In this document: positions 12,601 through 23,964 of the stretch, piece after piece | Layout of the letters: every line of letters begins with the position of its first letter | Numbering within the stretch: position 1 is the stretch's first letter | From: Rotaria sp. Silwood1 | Lineage: Eukaryota > Rotifera > Eurotatoria > Philodinida > Philodinidae | Assembly: GCA_905250075.1 (NCBI GenBank) | Contig: CAJNOP010000011.1 | Location: 3,538,751 to 3,602,750, forward strand | DNA: 64,000 nucleotides | Reading direction: 5' to 3' | Notes under the pieces: generated by a model | Database searches by the model: none | The model's input: only the letters and a program-made list of their open reading frames with translations | What the model was told of the DNA's origin: nothing | Position numbers and translations under genes: made by a program

Positions 12601-13349
12601 TTCAGGAAAAATACTATTCTCAAAAATAAAATCTTTATATCATTCGTTTGCAAAATAAACTCAATACCTTTATACAATAAAATTTCATAATAAATGTCAT
12701 ACGACTAAATAAAAGTTATTCTTATTCATTTCAGGTATCTTTCAAAAACTTTTCTTAATATTATTCTAAATTTAAACGGCTTCAGACCAATAAGTAACTG
12801 TACTTTTTTCCCCCCCGGAATCACATTAAAACTCTTTGAATAAATTTTAAATAAATCATCTCTAAGTTTTCTTTTTAAACAATGTTCATAAACATAAAAT
12901 ATCGGCTTCTTTTTCCACATAGTGTAGTATATATTATAAAAAGGGAAGAAAAAAAAAAAGAAAAAAAGACAGGACCAAAAGTAGCAGAGTAAAGGTTGTT
13001 GATGATGATAAACACAACAGTGAATAAGACGACGATACCATGACGAACAAAAGAAGAAGAAAAAAAGAGAGAAGAGTATGACGCTGTAAGAGAAAAGCGC
13101 GCAAAAAAAAAGAACGTAGAATAACATCACTCACACACGTACACACATCTACACATGACAACGACAAGACACAAGTTATGAGAAAAAAAAAAAGAAAAAC
13201 GTTGTTGCCTGTCAGACGTCATTCTTATTCTTCTAAAACTGCAAATTGTTGGACGAATGCAGGATCTTTGCTGTTTTATATTCTTATTATATACATTGAT
13301 AATAATAATAGTAATAATTAAAAAAAAAATAAACATCAAACTTATGCGA
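9641..13349. other. Gene-free AT-rich intergenic region
   Basis: No supportable gene. The stretch 12945-13200 is a purine-rich tract (A/G runs on the plus strand) that creates long pyrimidine-coded open frames on the minus strand; these are composition artefacts. The last few hundred bases are presumably the 3' UTR and downstream flank of CNOT2, which is transcribed leftward from 15467. Confidence 0.5.
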
Positions 13350-15467
13350 CTATCTAGAAGAATTTGTATTATACGATGATACAGGCGCAAATTGTGGTTG
13401 TACAGATGACTGTTGTTGAAGTAATTTAGAAGCAAATAGATCTTGTTTCAACACAGGATTTACTTTTTAATAAAAAACAAAAGAAAAGAAAAACAAAATT
13501 AATGTATATATACATATATAACAGAATAAAATATTATTATTAATTTTCTTACCATCTAACTTTTCATAATCAATTCGCATACTTTTATGTGTTTTACGCC
13601 AAAGTTGTACATCAAATACACAATAAACACCTGTTTCATATGTATCATATTTTTGATCAGGCATTATATTTTTTATTCGTGTTAACCATATACGTTCTTC
13701 TTTATGATAACGCCAATCTCGTCGATATAATTCAGCAGCAGCTAATAATTGCACATGATCATTACCAAATAAATAAAATAAAAAAAATAATGTATCTTCA
13801 TTTAATGTATTGAAATTAAGTGGAGGTAATTTGTCACGTATTTGTAATCCCATTTGATATTCAAATGGAACTTGATAATCAATTTCATATGGTCGGGCTT
13901 GACTATCGGAAAATGGAGATAGAAATGATGGATATAAATCATTTTGACTTTCCATACCTAGAATAAAAAATTTACTTGAAATCAACGACATATGTAGATC
14001 TTTTTTTTTCGAGCATTTTTTCGAACAAAATTCTTTTGTTTTGTGAAACAATATAATAAAATTAATTCTCATTTCAAATCAACTCTATTGATTTTTCAAA
14101 AATTAGAATAACACATATATATGTTGCTCGTATCAATTCATCAAACAATGCCAATTAGATCAATGATAATTAGTACATATCAATAGATCTGAACTGTTTC
14201 GAGATGAGAAACGTCTATATACATCTCCGATCTTGAAAGAGTTAATAATGAATTGTTATGAACATAAAAATAAAGAAGACAATCAAAATTTGTTTAATCA
14301 TTAAAAAACAAACAATATTTATTAAATTATAAAAGTTTTCAATAAAAATACAAAAACTAATTGAATATTATGAAAGTTTATATGGAGAATGTGTATTTAA
14401 AAACAAATGAAATGATAAGAAAGTTTTGAACCATTGTTATATATCTATTTTTAATTATTCAGAAAATGTTTTTCTTTTAATTTATATTCAGAAATTTTCA
14501 TTTTATGAGTATATTAATATTTATAAAGAAAATACATACTAAGTCCCAGTGTAGTCAGATCATAGTTTAGTAAGGTTGATGTTTCAGGATTTTTTTCTGC
14601 TTGCTGAATCATTTGTAGAAGACCAACAAGACCATATTGATCTGTAATTGTCGATGATGGTAGACCATTTATATTTGTTGTTGATGTACTTGATATTTGT
14701 TGTGGGTTTGTTGTTGATGATGTTGAATTATTTGTTAAGGATGTTGTTTTATTATTAACTGATGTTTGACGTCGATTTATTAATGTACTTAAAGCATCAA
14801 TCGATGTTTTAAATGATATTGGCGATTGGGATTGAGAATGTTGTTGTTGTTGTTGTTGTTGTTGAGATGAACTATATCCATTGGTTATTGGTTGATGAAG
14901 ATTGGATGACGACGATGATGATGAATATTGACTTTGATAAAGTGGTTGAACATTCGTAGATGATGATGTTGGTTCATGAGAATTACTTCGATGTGGTAAT
15001 GGAGGAAAATCTTCTTGTTGTAATTCAAACTAGATATTATAATAATAAATTATATTCAAAGAAAATACAAAAAAAAAAAAGAATTTATTCAAATATTTTA
15101 CATTTTTTTCAATTTGTGTTTGAGAGGATGATGCTAATGCTGATGCCATAGTTAATCCAAGTATACTATCAAAATGTGATGACGATGATGATGAACTTAA
15201 AGGATTTGTTTGTTGATTATTAAGAATATTTTGTTGTTGTTTCATTAACAATTGTTGTGTCAATGTCGATGATGAGGACGATGATGTTGGTTGTCCTATT
15301 GTTGTCCATTGTTTTCCACCACCAACTGAACCAAATATAGATGGAGAATTCGATACCAGTGATGGTGGTATTGTTGATACTCCTCCATTACTATTAACAT
15401 GTGAATATGGTGATGATGTTGACGATGTTGTTGAGTTGGCAGCTGATGCCAAATTAAGATACGCCAT
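13350..15467 (-). CDS. CNOT2: CCR4-NOT complex subunit 2 (NOT2 box protein)
   Basis: Four exons on the minus strand: 15467-15102, 15029-14540, 13957-13553, 13462-13350; 457 residues, frame kept at all junctions. CNOT2 is a scaffold subunit of the CCR4-NOT deadenylase that shortens mRNA poly(A) tails in the cytoplasm. The N-terminal two thirds are Ser/Thr/Gln/Asn-rich and disordered, with the EDFPPLP motif (the EFPPL motif of CNOT2/3) at the start of exon 2. Then follows DQYGLVGLLQMI and LTTLGL just before exon 3, as in vertebrate CNOT2. Exon 3 holds the NOT box: SPFSDS, VPFEYQ, IRDKLPPL, LLAAAELYRRDWRYHKEERIW. The last exon gives a Gln/Ser-rich tail. The start is the first in-frame ATG after a long non-coding stretch. 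Family identity is very secure; the extreme N-terminus is less so. Confidence 0.93.
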
Positions 15468-16578
15468 TATGTTGAAAAATGAAAAATTAAATGAATTTTT
15501 AATTTTTACAAAAGGAAAAATCTTAAATAGAAAATAATAATAAATATTTATTAAACGACAACCGCAAGTAAACAAATTCAATATATATGCGTAGGTAGTA
15601 AGCAAAGATAAACTGGACAGATAAATAGTAGAACAAAAAGAGGAAAAAATATATAAATATATCCCAATCAACAAAAATCATAATTTCTTTTTTTGTTGTT
15701 TTTTTTTTTTGTATCAATCATGGTGATAATCTATAAATATAGTCATTATCCTAAGTGAGACAAGAGCCTAGGATGGATGAATGAATTGACACTCAGTAAA
15801 ATGGATCGCGACAATCGTTTTCATTTAATCAGATTGTATTTTTTTTATGACAAAAAAAATGAAATTTAAGCATAAATTTTATATATTTATTTAGAAAAAA
15901 AAAAGAAAATTACATTTAAATTACATATAAATTCTAAATGACATGTGGCGACAGATGGATTCTTAGTTGTAAAACGAATAAAAGTCATTCAAAATATTTT
16001 GTTTATTTACCTGATCATGTGAATAGAAAAAAAAAGAACTTTTTGTAATCCTTTCAAATAAACACCTACATCGAAATTCATTTTTATTAATTTCAAGAAA
16101 ATAAAACATTCATGTATTTAATTCAAAATAAAAAAAAAAACAGTCTTCCATTTAAATATGAATTTGAATTTGAATTTATTTTATTATTCTATAAATAATC
16201 TAAAAAAAAATTCTTTATCCGATCATTTATACAGTGAGTTTAGATTTGGCTCTATGAGAATGAAAAAAAAAAAACGTCTTTGTATTTTTCTCAAACGCCT
16301 CATGCTGTGTAAGATATAATTGAATATATATTCTCAAGAAAACAAAACTTGAATTATAAAATTCTTTACTACTATTTCAACTTTTCGAAAATAAAATACG
16401 ATTAGTCATGATGTTGAGTATCTATGATAGTCACATATGCTTTATCATGATGATATATGATAGAGCATCTTTTTTTTGCTATTGTTGTAATCTTCAGTCA
16501 GCATAACTATATAGTTATTTTTAATTTCGAATGTAACAAGTTTAGTTTTTTTTTTCGATTTCAGATTTAATTTATGAA
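15468..16578. promoter_or_regulatory. Divergent intergenic region, CNOT2 / cystinosin
   Basis: About 1.1 kb lies between two divergently transcribed genes and must contain both promoters. It is AT-rich with many A and T runs. I recognise no core promoter element with confidence. A polypyrimidine-AG acceptor (TTTTTTTTTCGATTTCAG, ending 16564) sits 14 bases before the cystinosin start codon. Confidence 0.5.
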
Positions 16579-19178
16579 ATGCATTTAACTTATTTATTAA
16601 TAATCTACTCATTATTTCTATTTATTTGTTTAACCACGCAAGATGCATCTGTGATTTCTTTTCAACCTTCCTCTATTAGTCTTACCATTGGTGAAAATAA
16701 ATCAGTAACTGTTCGTCTTCTCAAATCAGATATTACTTTTCCTATTTCTCTTGTATTTCTTTATGATGGTAAACTTGATAATACACAAGGTTATATTTAT
16801 TCAGTACCAAATATAACATTTACAAATCATACAACTGATGATCAAAGACAACCTATTATCATAAGTGGTCGTCATCAAGGTCATTTAGTATTAGCAGCAA
16901 ATTCATCACAAATTAATATATCATCATTAGTAGATTTTCTACTTATTGATGTAGCTCGTAGTAATGTATTAAATATATTTATACAAATTGTTGGTTGGAT
17001 TTATTTTCTTGCATGGTCTATATCATTTTATCCTCAAATAATATTAAATTTTCGACGACGAAGTGTTATTGGACTTAATTTTGATTTTTTAGCATTAAAT
17101 ATTCTTGGACATTCATGTTATTCAGTATTTAATGTTGTTTTATATACATCTTCAAAAGTTCAACAAGAATATTATGCTAAACATCCACATGGTGTTTTAC
17201 CTGTTTTACTTAATGATGTAAGTTTAATTTATTAATTAAATTTTCAATAGATTATTTAGATAAAATTCAAAAGAATTTTTCTACGAACCACTAAAAATCG
17301 TTGTTCTCATGTAGATTAAGAGAATAACTATTGTTTATTAGATCGTATGGAAAGAGGATCTAATCTTTTCGAAATTTGAAGATAGAATCATCAGTTTTGC
17401 TTACTGATATTTAATTTATTAACGAAGTTGAATTCTTTTTACCCTTACGAAAAACTAAGTCTATCATTCAGTGATTTTTGAGCCTCTTAATAGAGACTAC
17501 AGAAAGTTGAAAACATTGAGTTGGAATCAAAATTTTAGATTCTTTCGGAGTATAGGTTCAACATTTTTCTTAGAATTTCTGGTTTAGAAATGAGTTCGAC
17601 ATTTAAGAGGCACAAAAATTAAATTTGGAAGGACAAAATAAATATTTTTCACAGTAATAATCTTCTTTGCTACATACGTTATATTATCGATGTATTTTGC
17701 ATAACATTAAAAACGAGATTGTCTTCTACAAAGATATATAAGAACTAAGAGATAACTTAACTCATTTTATAAGTCTATTTTTTGTAGAAATCAGGAAGAT
17801 TACCTATATTTTTTACTGGTCTTAAAAAGTTCAGTTCATAAGTCTTAAATCAAAAGTCTTATAAAAATTTCGAAGTCATATTCAGAAAGAAAACAAAATT
17901 TCTGCAGACTTTTTTGAGAGATTGAAAAATGAACAAACATTATGTCGAATTTCTTTTTCCATATGTCGCTATTATGTCGAAGCATACAAAATTATTCACA
18001 AATATCTTCAATCATTAAAAATGATGAAGTAATTTTTTAAAGAATTGAAACAATTGTAAAGCGCTAGAACGAGATTTTTCAGCTCAAAACTCTGAAAACT
18101 ATGCGTATTCTAATTTAAGCATATTAATTAAATTCCAGTTTTACGAGAAATCAATTAATTAACAGAAGTTTTCTATTACATTCTGCATATCATTCTTCAA
18201 GATAGAGATGTAAAGATTAAGGTTTTTTCGTACTATGTATCCTAGCTGAGAAAAATCATCTAACCTTTATCTTACCCTGCTAGATCGGTATAGGAAAGAT
18301 GTGCACGGAACGAAAGATGAAGGTTTGGAAACAAAATGATTCGTGTTAACCTTATCACATCCACACTTATCTTCACTGATATCGCGCTCTGAGAATTGCA
18401 GTGTGCATCTTTCACGATCTGCTGCTGGTATAGGGTAGGTTGACCCTGCACATCTCTACTCTAAGGTAGCCTTTTATTACGGGAACGGATTTAAGATGCA
18501 TAGGTCTTGAAAAAGATATTCATGAAACTGTCTAATATATCAATAATATCTTATTTCGAAAAACTCTTTATCTTCTTTATTAAATATTTATTTCATTGAA
18601 TTAAGATAATAATAAAACAAATTTATGAATTCTAGGTAATATTCAGTTGTCATGCTGTTTTTGCATGTTTGGTAACGATTATTCAATGTTTGTTGTTCGA
18701 ACGTGGTAATCAACGAATATCTTATGTTGCTCGCTTATTAGGTGCCATTTTTATTGTATTTTTATTTATATCATCAATGATTTCATTATCCCATCATTTA
18801 TCAACATTAACATTATTATATTTTTTTTCCTATGTTAAACTAGCAATAACAATAATAAAATATTGTCCACAAGCATGGATGAATTATAAACGAAAATCAA
18901 CTGAAGGTTGGTCTATTGGAAATATTCTTTTAGATTTTACTGGTGGCTTATTCAGTTTATTGCAAATGTTTTTACTTTCAACAAATTATAATGATTGGTC
19001 ATCAATATTTGGTTCACCAACAAAACTTGGTTTAGGTTTATTTTCGATTTTATTTGATATTTTATTCATTGTTCAACATTATATACTTTATCGCTCGCAT
19101 GATCGATATGCAAGACGAATAAATATGCCAAATAATGAATTCAATGAAAATTCACCTATACTTTCAACAAAATCTTAA
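16579..19178 (+). CDS. CTNS: Cystinosin, lysosomal cystine/H+ symporter (PQ-loop)
   Basis: Two exons, 16579-17217 and 18636-19178, encode 393 residues (human 367). The protein exports cystine from lysosomes with a proton. A signal peptide (residues 1 to about 20) leads a lumenal domain with five N-glycosylation sequons (NKS, NIT, NHT, NSS, NIS). Seven membrane segments follow from IVGWIYFLAWSIS. The first PQ loop is SFYPQIILNFRRRSVIGLNFDF (split here by description only: the PQ pair at about residue 152) and the second is KYCPQAWMN with KSTEGWSIGN after it; LLDFTGG matches the family. The C-terminal GYDQL lysosomal sorting signal of vertebrates is absent; ENSPIL near the end is a dileucine-like alternative. 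A 1.4-kb intron contains a small transposon. An AATAAA lies at 19273. A 4-codon upstream ORF overlaps the start. Confidence 0.95.
18203..18458. mobile_element. hAT-like MITE inside the cystinosin intron
   Basis: The ends are inverted: TAGAGATGTAAAG on the left and CCCTGCACATCTCTA on the right, giving TAGAGATGT(G)CA-type termini, 256 bp in all. The flanking 8-mers CTTCAAGA and CTCTAAGG are only partly alike, so an 8-bp hAT duplication is possible but not proven. A related 82-bp copy is at 33996-34077, and a solitary matching end (TGCACATCTCTA) lies near 62195-62206. There is no transposase. Its interior also carries imperfect inverted repeats. Confidence 0.5.
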
Positions 19179-20021
19179 TTAAAAATTGCAATATTTTGTT
19201 TTCCTTGTAAAATGTATCCTTTTTTGATTGATAAATTATGCGTGTTTTTTTTTACTTCTATTGATTGACATTAATAAATAAAATGAATTATACTACTTGG
19301 ATTTTCTTTTTAATTTATGTGAAATGCGATTGATCGAATGATAAAAAGTTAAATTATAGTGTTAGTCGAGTTACACTTCTTTTTGTATTTATTATCATAA
19401 TGAGACCTTTCAAATTTGAATAGGTATGTGATTAAAATTAAAATTGATATGATAAGGCGAACAGTTAGTTGTCTCGAACGTTTGATCAATCAGTTAGAAC
19501 TGTTTGTAGTACAGCGACTATTGAAAAAATAATTCATGAGATAAGACAAATGAACGTAAAACGATTGTATTTCAATGTAATCAAAAAAGCTTTGAGCATA
19601 TACCGAAAGGAAATGAGATGGACGAAAAATAACAGATGATAAGAGATGAATAGAAACAAGTTAAAAATTGATGATGCTTCGTATTGTCATAGTGAGGAAA
19701 AAAAACGTTCTATATGATGCTAAAAAACTTAATCCGATGAGTTTCGAATAATTGCTTATATGATTTTCTTTTAAAAAAAAAATATTTACATACTTTTCAT
19801 ATCTCATTTATCACCATATGGAAACTTGTTGTGCTTCATGTATCGATCGTAGCCTAGAGAATGACTATCTTATCGGTTTTTTGTTATTTCATCAGTAATC
19901 ATATTTATTTTCAAACTTTGATTATTACACTTGACATTATTCAAAGAGTGATTTCGTTGTTTTCTCGTTATTATTTAGTATTTATTATAAATTTACAAAA
20001 CTTTATTTTTTTTGTTTTAGG
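19179..20021. other. Intergenic: cystinosin 3' flank and SMI1 upstream region
   Basis: Contains an AATAAA poly(A) signal at 19273-19278, about 95 bases after the cystinosin stop. It ends in a TTTTTTTTTGTTTTAG acceptor whose AG is one base before the next start codon (20022), implying a spliced or trans-spliced leader. Nothing else is recognisable. Confidence 0.5.
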
Positions 20022-20644
20022 ATGAGTGTTTCAGAATCTTTTGTACGTATTGAATCTTGGTTATCTAAAAATGCACCTAATATTCTTCTTCAATTAAATA
20101 AACCTATATCATCAATTGATGAAATTGATAAAGTTGAAACACTCTTAGGTGCAAAATTTCCTCCATCTGTACGTGAAGCTTACGCATATCATGATGGTGA
20201 ATCGACTGAATCAAAAGGTTTATTTGGTGGTTGGCGTTGGTTACCATTACATGAAATAATTCAATGGAATAATGAACAAAAACACAATGTTCAAAAGTAT
20301 CACTTTCTAGATTTTAAACCATCATTTATGATACCATTATTAATATCAACAATATCCCCGAATGATTTACGTTATGTTGAAACAAGTGATGATGATGGTC
20401 AAGAAGAAACATCAGTTATTGAATGGAATCATAAACATCCAGCTCGTGATGTAAAATATGGAAGTCAGTATTTTTACTTTAGATTTCAATTAGTGAAACC
20501 TGCTAGACAAGGCTTTGTTTTATGGGTTTCTTTTTAGGTTTTGCAAATTATTTATCAACATTTGCTGAGAGACTTGAACTTGGAGAATATATACCTGATG
20601 CTAATGATCAAGGAAAAGCACGTGGTCTTATTCTTAAAAAATAA
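20022..20644 (+). CDS. SMI1/KNR4 (SUKH-type) domain protein
   Basis: Two exons, 20022-20463 and 20538-20644; 182 residues. Without splicing the 74-base intron (GTCAGT donor) the frame stops early; spliced, it gives KYGSFANYLSTFAERLELGEY, the expected C-terminal helix of the family. Recognisable elements: an N-terminal helix with LNKPISSIDEIDKVE, LGAKFPPSVREAY, the YHDGES turn, GLFGGWRWLPLHEI and VIEWNHK. Yeast SMI1/KNR4 regulates cell-wall synthesis; bacterial SUKH proteins are immunity proteins; some animal F-box proteins carry a related fold. Here the domain stands alone, so the job is unknown. Codon use matches the neighbours, so if it was acquired laterally it is now fully adapted. The domain call is firm and the role open. 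Confidence 0.85.
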
Positions 20645-21521
20645 CTTGTTTTTTTTTTGTGTTTATGTAAAACAAATACTTCTTTATAAAGAGACAACAA
20701 CAACAACAACACAGGGATTACTTAGAGCAGTTTACAATTATCGGATCTCTTCTTTCCAATGAGCAAATCTAATTCGTCTTTATATAAATACTAATCTTCT
20801 TTTTCTTTTCCCTTGAGAAAATTATTACGTAAAAAAAAAAGAAGAACAAGTAGATTTACAAAGTTTTTGAACTGTCGTTTATTCGATTAATGTAGTAATT
20901 AATAGCATATATGTTTGGCTTTTCTCGCATGAAATGTACAAGACAATTTACTTATAATAAAAAAAAAAAGACAAAAAAAAAACTTTCGATCAAACGTCTT
21001 CAATATCTTGTTATCGATTAATATTTTTGTATAGTTTTCTAATTAAATGCATTTAAAAAATTTCACAAAATAATAAATATATCAATCATCAAAAAAAAAG
21101 TCTATTTGTTTTTTTTTTCTTTGTTTTAATTGAGATGACAACTTCTAGATTCCGAATGTATAAAACAAAACAAAAAGAAAAGAGAAAAAAAAGAAGTAAA
21201 TGAAATAGAGCAATGTAAGAGAAATTCAGCTAATCAACAAAAAAAAAAAAAAAAAAAAAAAAGAAAAAAATTCAATGCACAGCTAGCTGCTGTTATCGCA
21301 CACAAAAACACATTCACATAGAAAATAAAAGCGAGATACAACATTTAATAGATCATACCCGCTTATGTCTATCATTGCCATTTGTTGCCTCAACAAGTGC
21401 AAGAAAAACAAAACAAACAAAAAACAATACAAAACAAAACAACTGTTCTGAATGTGCATGCGTGATGAGACAGAATTATAAAGGAATGTAATACGTACAT
21501 CTTAGCATTTAATCTATGTAC

Positions 21522-21559
<38 letters not shown>

Positions 21560-21638
21560 TAAGAAAAAAAAAACGTAAGACGAAATAAATAAACAATTGT
21601 ACCTAATCTACTATTCATCATATAAATACGAACACGTA
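20645..21638. other. Convergent intergenic region, SMI1 gene / STK11
   Basis: About 1 kb between two converging genes, holding both 3' ends. It contains an A-run of more than 20 at 21239-21264, an (AG)n microsatellite at about 21525-21556 and a (CAA)n patch near 20697-20712. AATAAA-like signals occur near 21070. No gene seen. Confidence 0.6.
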
Positions 21639-23964
21639 TCAACACAAAGAACATATTCGATGATGTTGTCTTCTTCGACTTTTTGTTTGACGAATATTAT
21701 CACTACTAATTGTTCGACTACAAGTACAATTCCATATAGGTCGATTAGAACGTCGTTGATGTAATTGTTCTTCACGAATACCTTGTTCTGTTTGATTATT
21801 ATTTGAAGAATGTGTAACTGACATTGAACCATCAGGTACAATTATATTTTCTGGTTGTTGTTGTTCTTCACTATTTTCTGTTGATGGTTGATGTAATTCA
21901 GTTAAATAGTCATACATTGTAAATGTTTGAAAACGCTTTAGTGCTACAGAAGGAAAGGGTATAAAATCAAATGTACGTGGTGGTCGTCGTCGAAACCAAT
22001 CATGTTGTTTTATTTGTTCGATTGTAAAACGTGAACTTTTATCAATATGTAATAAACCATTTAGAAGTGATGCTAAATGTGGTTCAATATCATCAGGTAT
22101 TGTATAAATACCTTTACCTATGGTTTGAAATAATATATAAATATTATCAGCTTCAAATGGTAGACGTCCAGTAACTAAATTAAATAATGTTACACCACAT
22201 GACCATATATCAATACAAAAACCACTATATGCATCATCACCATTAGCTATTTCTGGACATTGGAATGCAGGAGTACCTATTTTAGTTTTTTTGAAAGAAT
22301 ATTCAAATAATATTATTTTTTTATATTGAATATAGAAACGATAACAACATTCATCAATGTTTCTTTTGTGCAGAAAAACTTAAGTCATAAGAATTAAAAC
22401 TTTAATATTTAATTTTCAATTATATAAGATGAGAAAATTGTATTTTTTGTTATAATTTAATTAAATTATTTGTAAAATTTGATTAAGATGAATTAATTAT
22501 ATATGAAATAAGACTGAAAAATAGTTCATATTCTTTTACTATAATTTCTTTTTCTCAAGATTTAATTATAAACTATTTAATTTGATTTCATTAAACTGTT
22601 CAGTCATTTAAAATCGATCGAAGTAATCGATCATTATTAAGTATCTCTTTTCTTTCGCTTACACACATGTTATCAAATATTTGTCTAAACGTTTTCTGAA
22701 AATATTTGTTAAGACCACATATAAAATATTCATAATATGTTTTTGAATATCTATCAAAATCGTACTAGTTTAGTAGAAAACTAAACAACATCGACAAAAA
22801 AATTCCATAGGAATAAACGAAAGAAACGTGATATTAACCGCATTAATGATAACAATGTTTTTCTTTTCTTTATCAAAAACTGACAAACCTTGACTTCGTT
22901 TGATGGTATCATCAGAACTAAACCTAAACATTAAAAAAACAAAGTTGAATTCTTTCAAAAAAAAAGGAGCATTTTTTTTCTACTTTTCTAATCATTACTT
23001 ACATATCAAGTTGTTCAGCTGTACCAAAATCTGTTATTTTTAATTGATGATCAACAGTAATTAATAAATTTCCTGGTCTATATAATAGAAAATAATCAAA
23101 ATAAAAAAATTCAATGTGAACTTTTTTTTGTTTAAATTTTTTTTTTCATACATACTTAATATCATTATGAATAATAAATTTCGAATGTAAATATTCTAAT
23201 CCATTAATTAATTGAATAAAATATCCATGTGCTTGCCATGTTGGAAAAGCAGTAAGTTTTAATTTAACTCGTTCATTTGAATCAAGCATTTCTTGTAATG
23301 ATACAACACATAAATCAATAAATAAATATAATTTTTGTTTTTCATCATTACGAATAAAATCATATAATTTAATTATATTTGGATGATTTAATTTTTTTAA
23401 TATACGTATTTCAGTAGAAGCCATTTTTTCACCATGTGGTGTTTTACGTAAACGACGACGTTGCATAATTTTAACAGCACGTCGACATAAATTTCGACGA
23501 TCTAAACATTCTTTAACTTTAGCATATGAACCTTGTCCAATAACATCACCAAATAAATATGGTCCTATAAATTTTGCACGTTTACGTTTTAAATAAAAAT
23601 TAAATTCATCTTCAGATGATACACGTTGAATAGGTACAGGTGTTGGTGGTGTTAAATTAAGTAATAATGCTGCAGTTTGTTCACCATCATCTTCATCTTC
23701 ACCAAGAAATATATCAATTTGTTCTTGATGTGTTGATGATGAAACTGATGGAGAAAAATGTTGATGGCCATTATTATAACTATGTAATATTGATGGTTGT
23801 TGTTGTTGTTGTTGTTGTATGAAAGGATATGTTGAATGATTTATTTCGTCATTTACATCATTGTCTTCTTCTTCTTCTTCATTTATTTTTTCTGGATATT
23901 CAACAATTACATTTGGTAATTCTTTTGAATATTGAGGCGTTGTTATTGATGTTTTTTCAGCCAT
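21639..23964 (-). CDS. STK11: Serine/threonine kinase LKB1 (STK11)
   Basis: Four exons on the minus strand: 23964-23156, 23077-23003, 22923-22889 (35-nt micro-exon), 22276-21639; 518 residues. LKB1 phosphorylates the activation loop of AMPK-family kinases, with STRAD and MO25 as partners. An acidic and poly-Gln N-terminus precedes the family hallmark KRKRAKFIGPYLFGD. Kinase motifs: glycine loop IGQGSYAKV (about 142-150), ATP lysine K165 in CRRAVKI, catalytic IIHNDIKPGN with D268 (vertebrates have HKD), DFG at 286-288, and GTPAFQCPEIA. EEKQKLY, QEMLDS and QAHGYF are also LKB1-specific. The protein ends RICSLC, a CaaX-type prenylation box in the place where vertebrate LKB1 is farnesylated. A 6-codon upstream ORF overlaps the start. 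Very secure. Confidence 0.95.

Noticed and set aside
12726-13435. Several minus-strand frames rich in Phe, Leu and Ser
   Set aside because: Explained by purine-rich tracts of the plus strand; no domain, start context or splice logic.
20464-20537. Residues after KYGS in the unspliced SMI1 frame
   Set aside because: They belong to a 74-bp intron; removing it restores the expected C-terminal helix.
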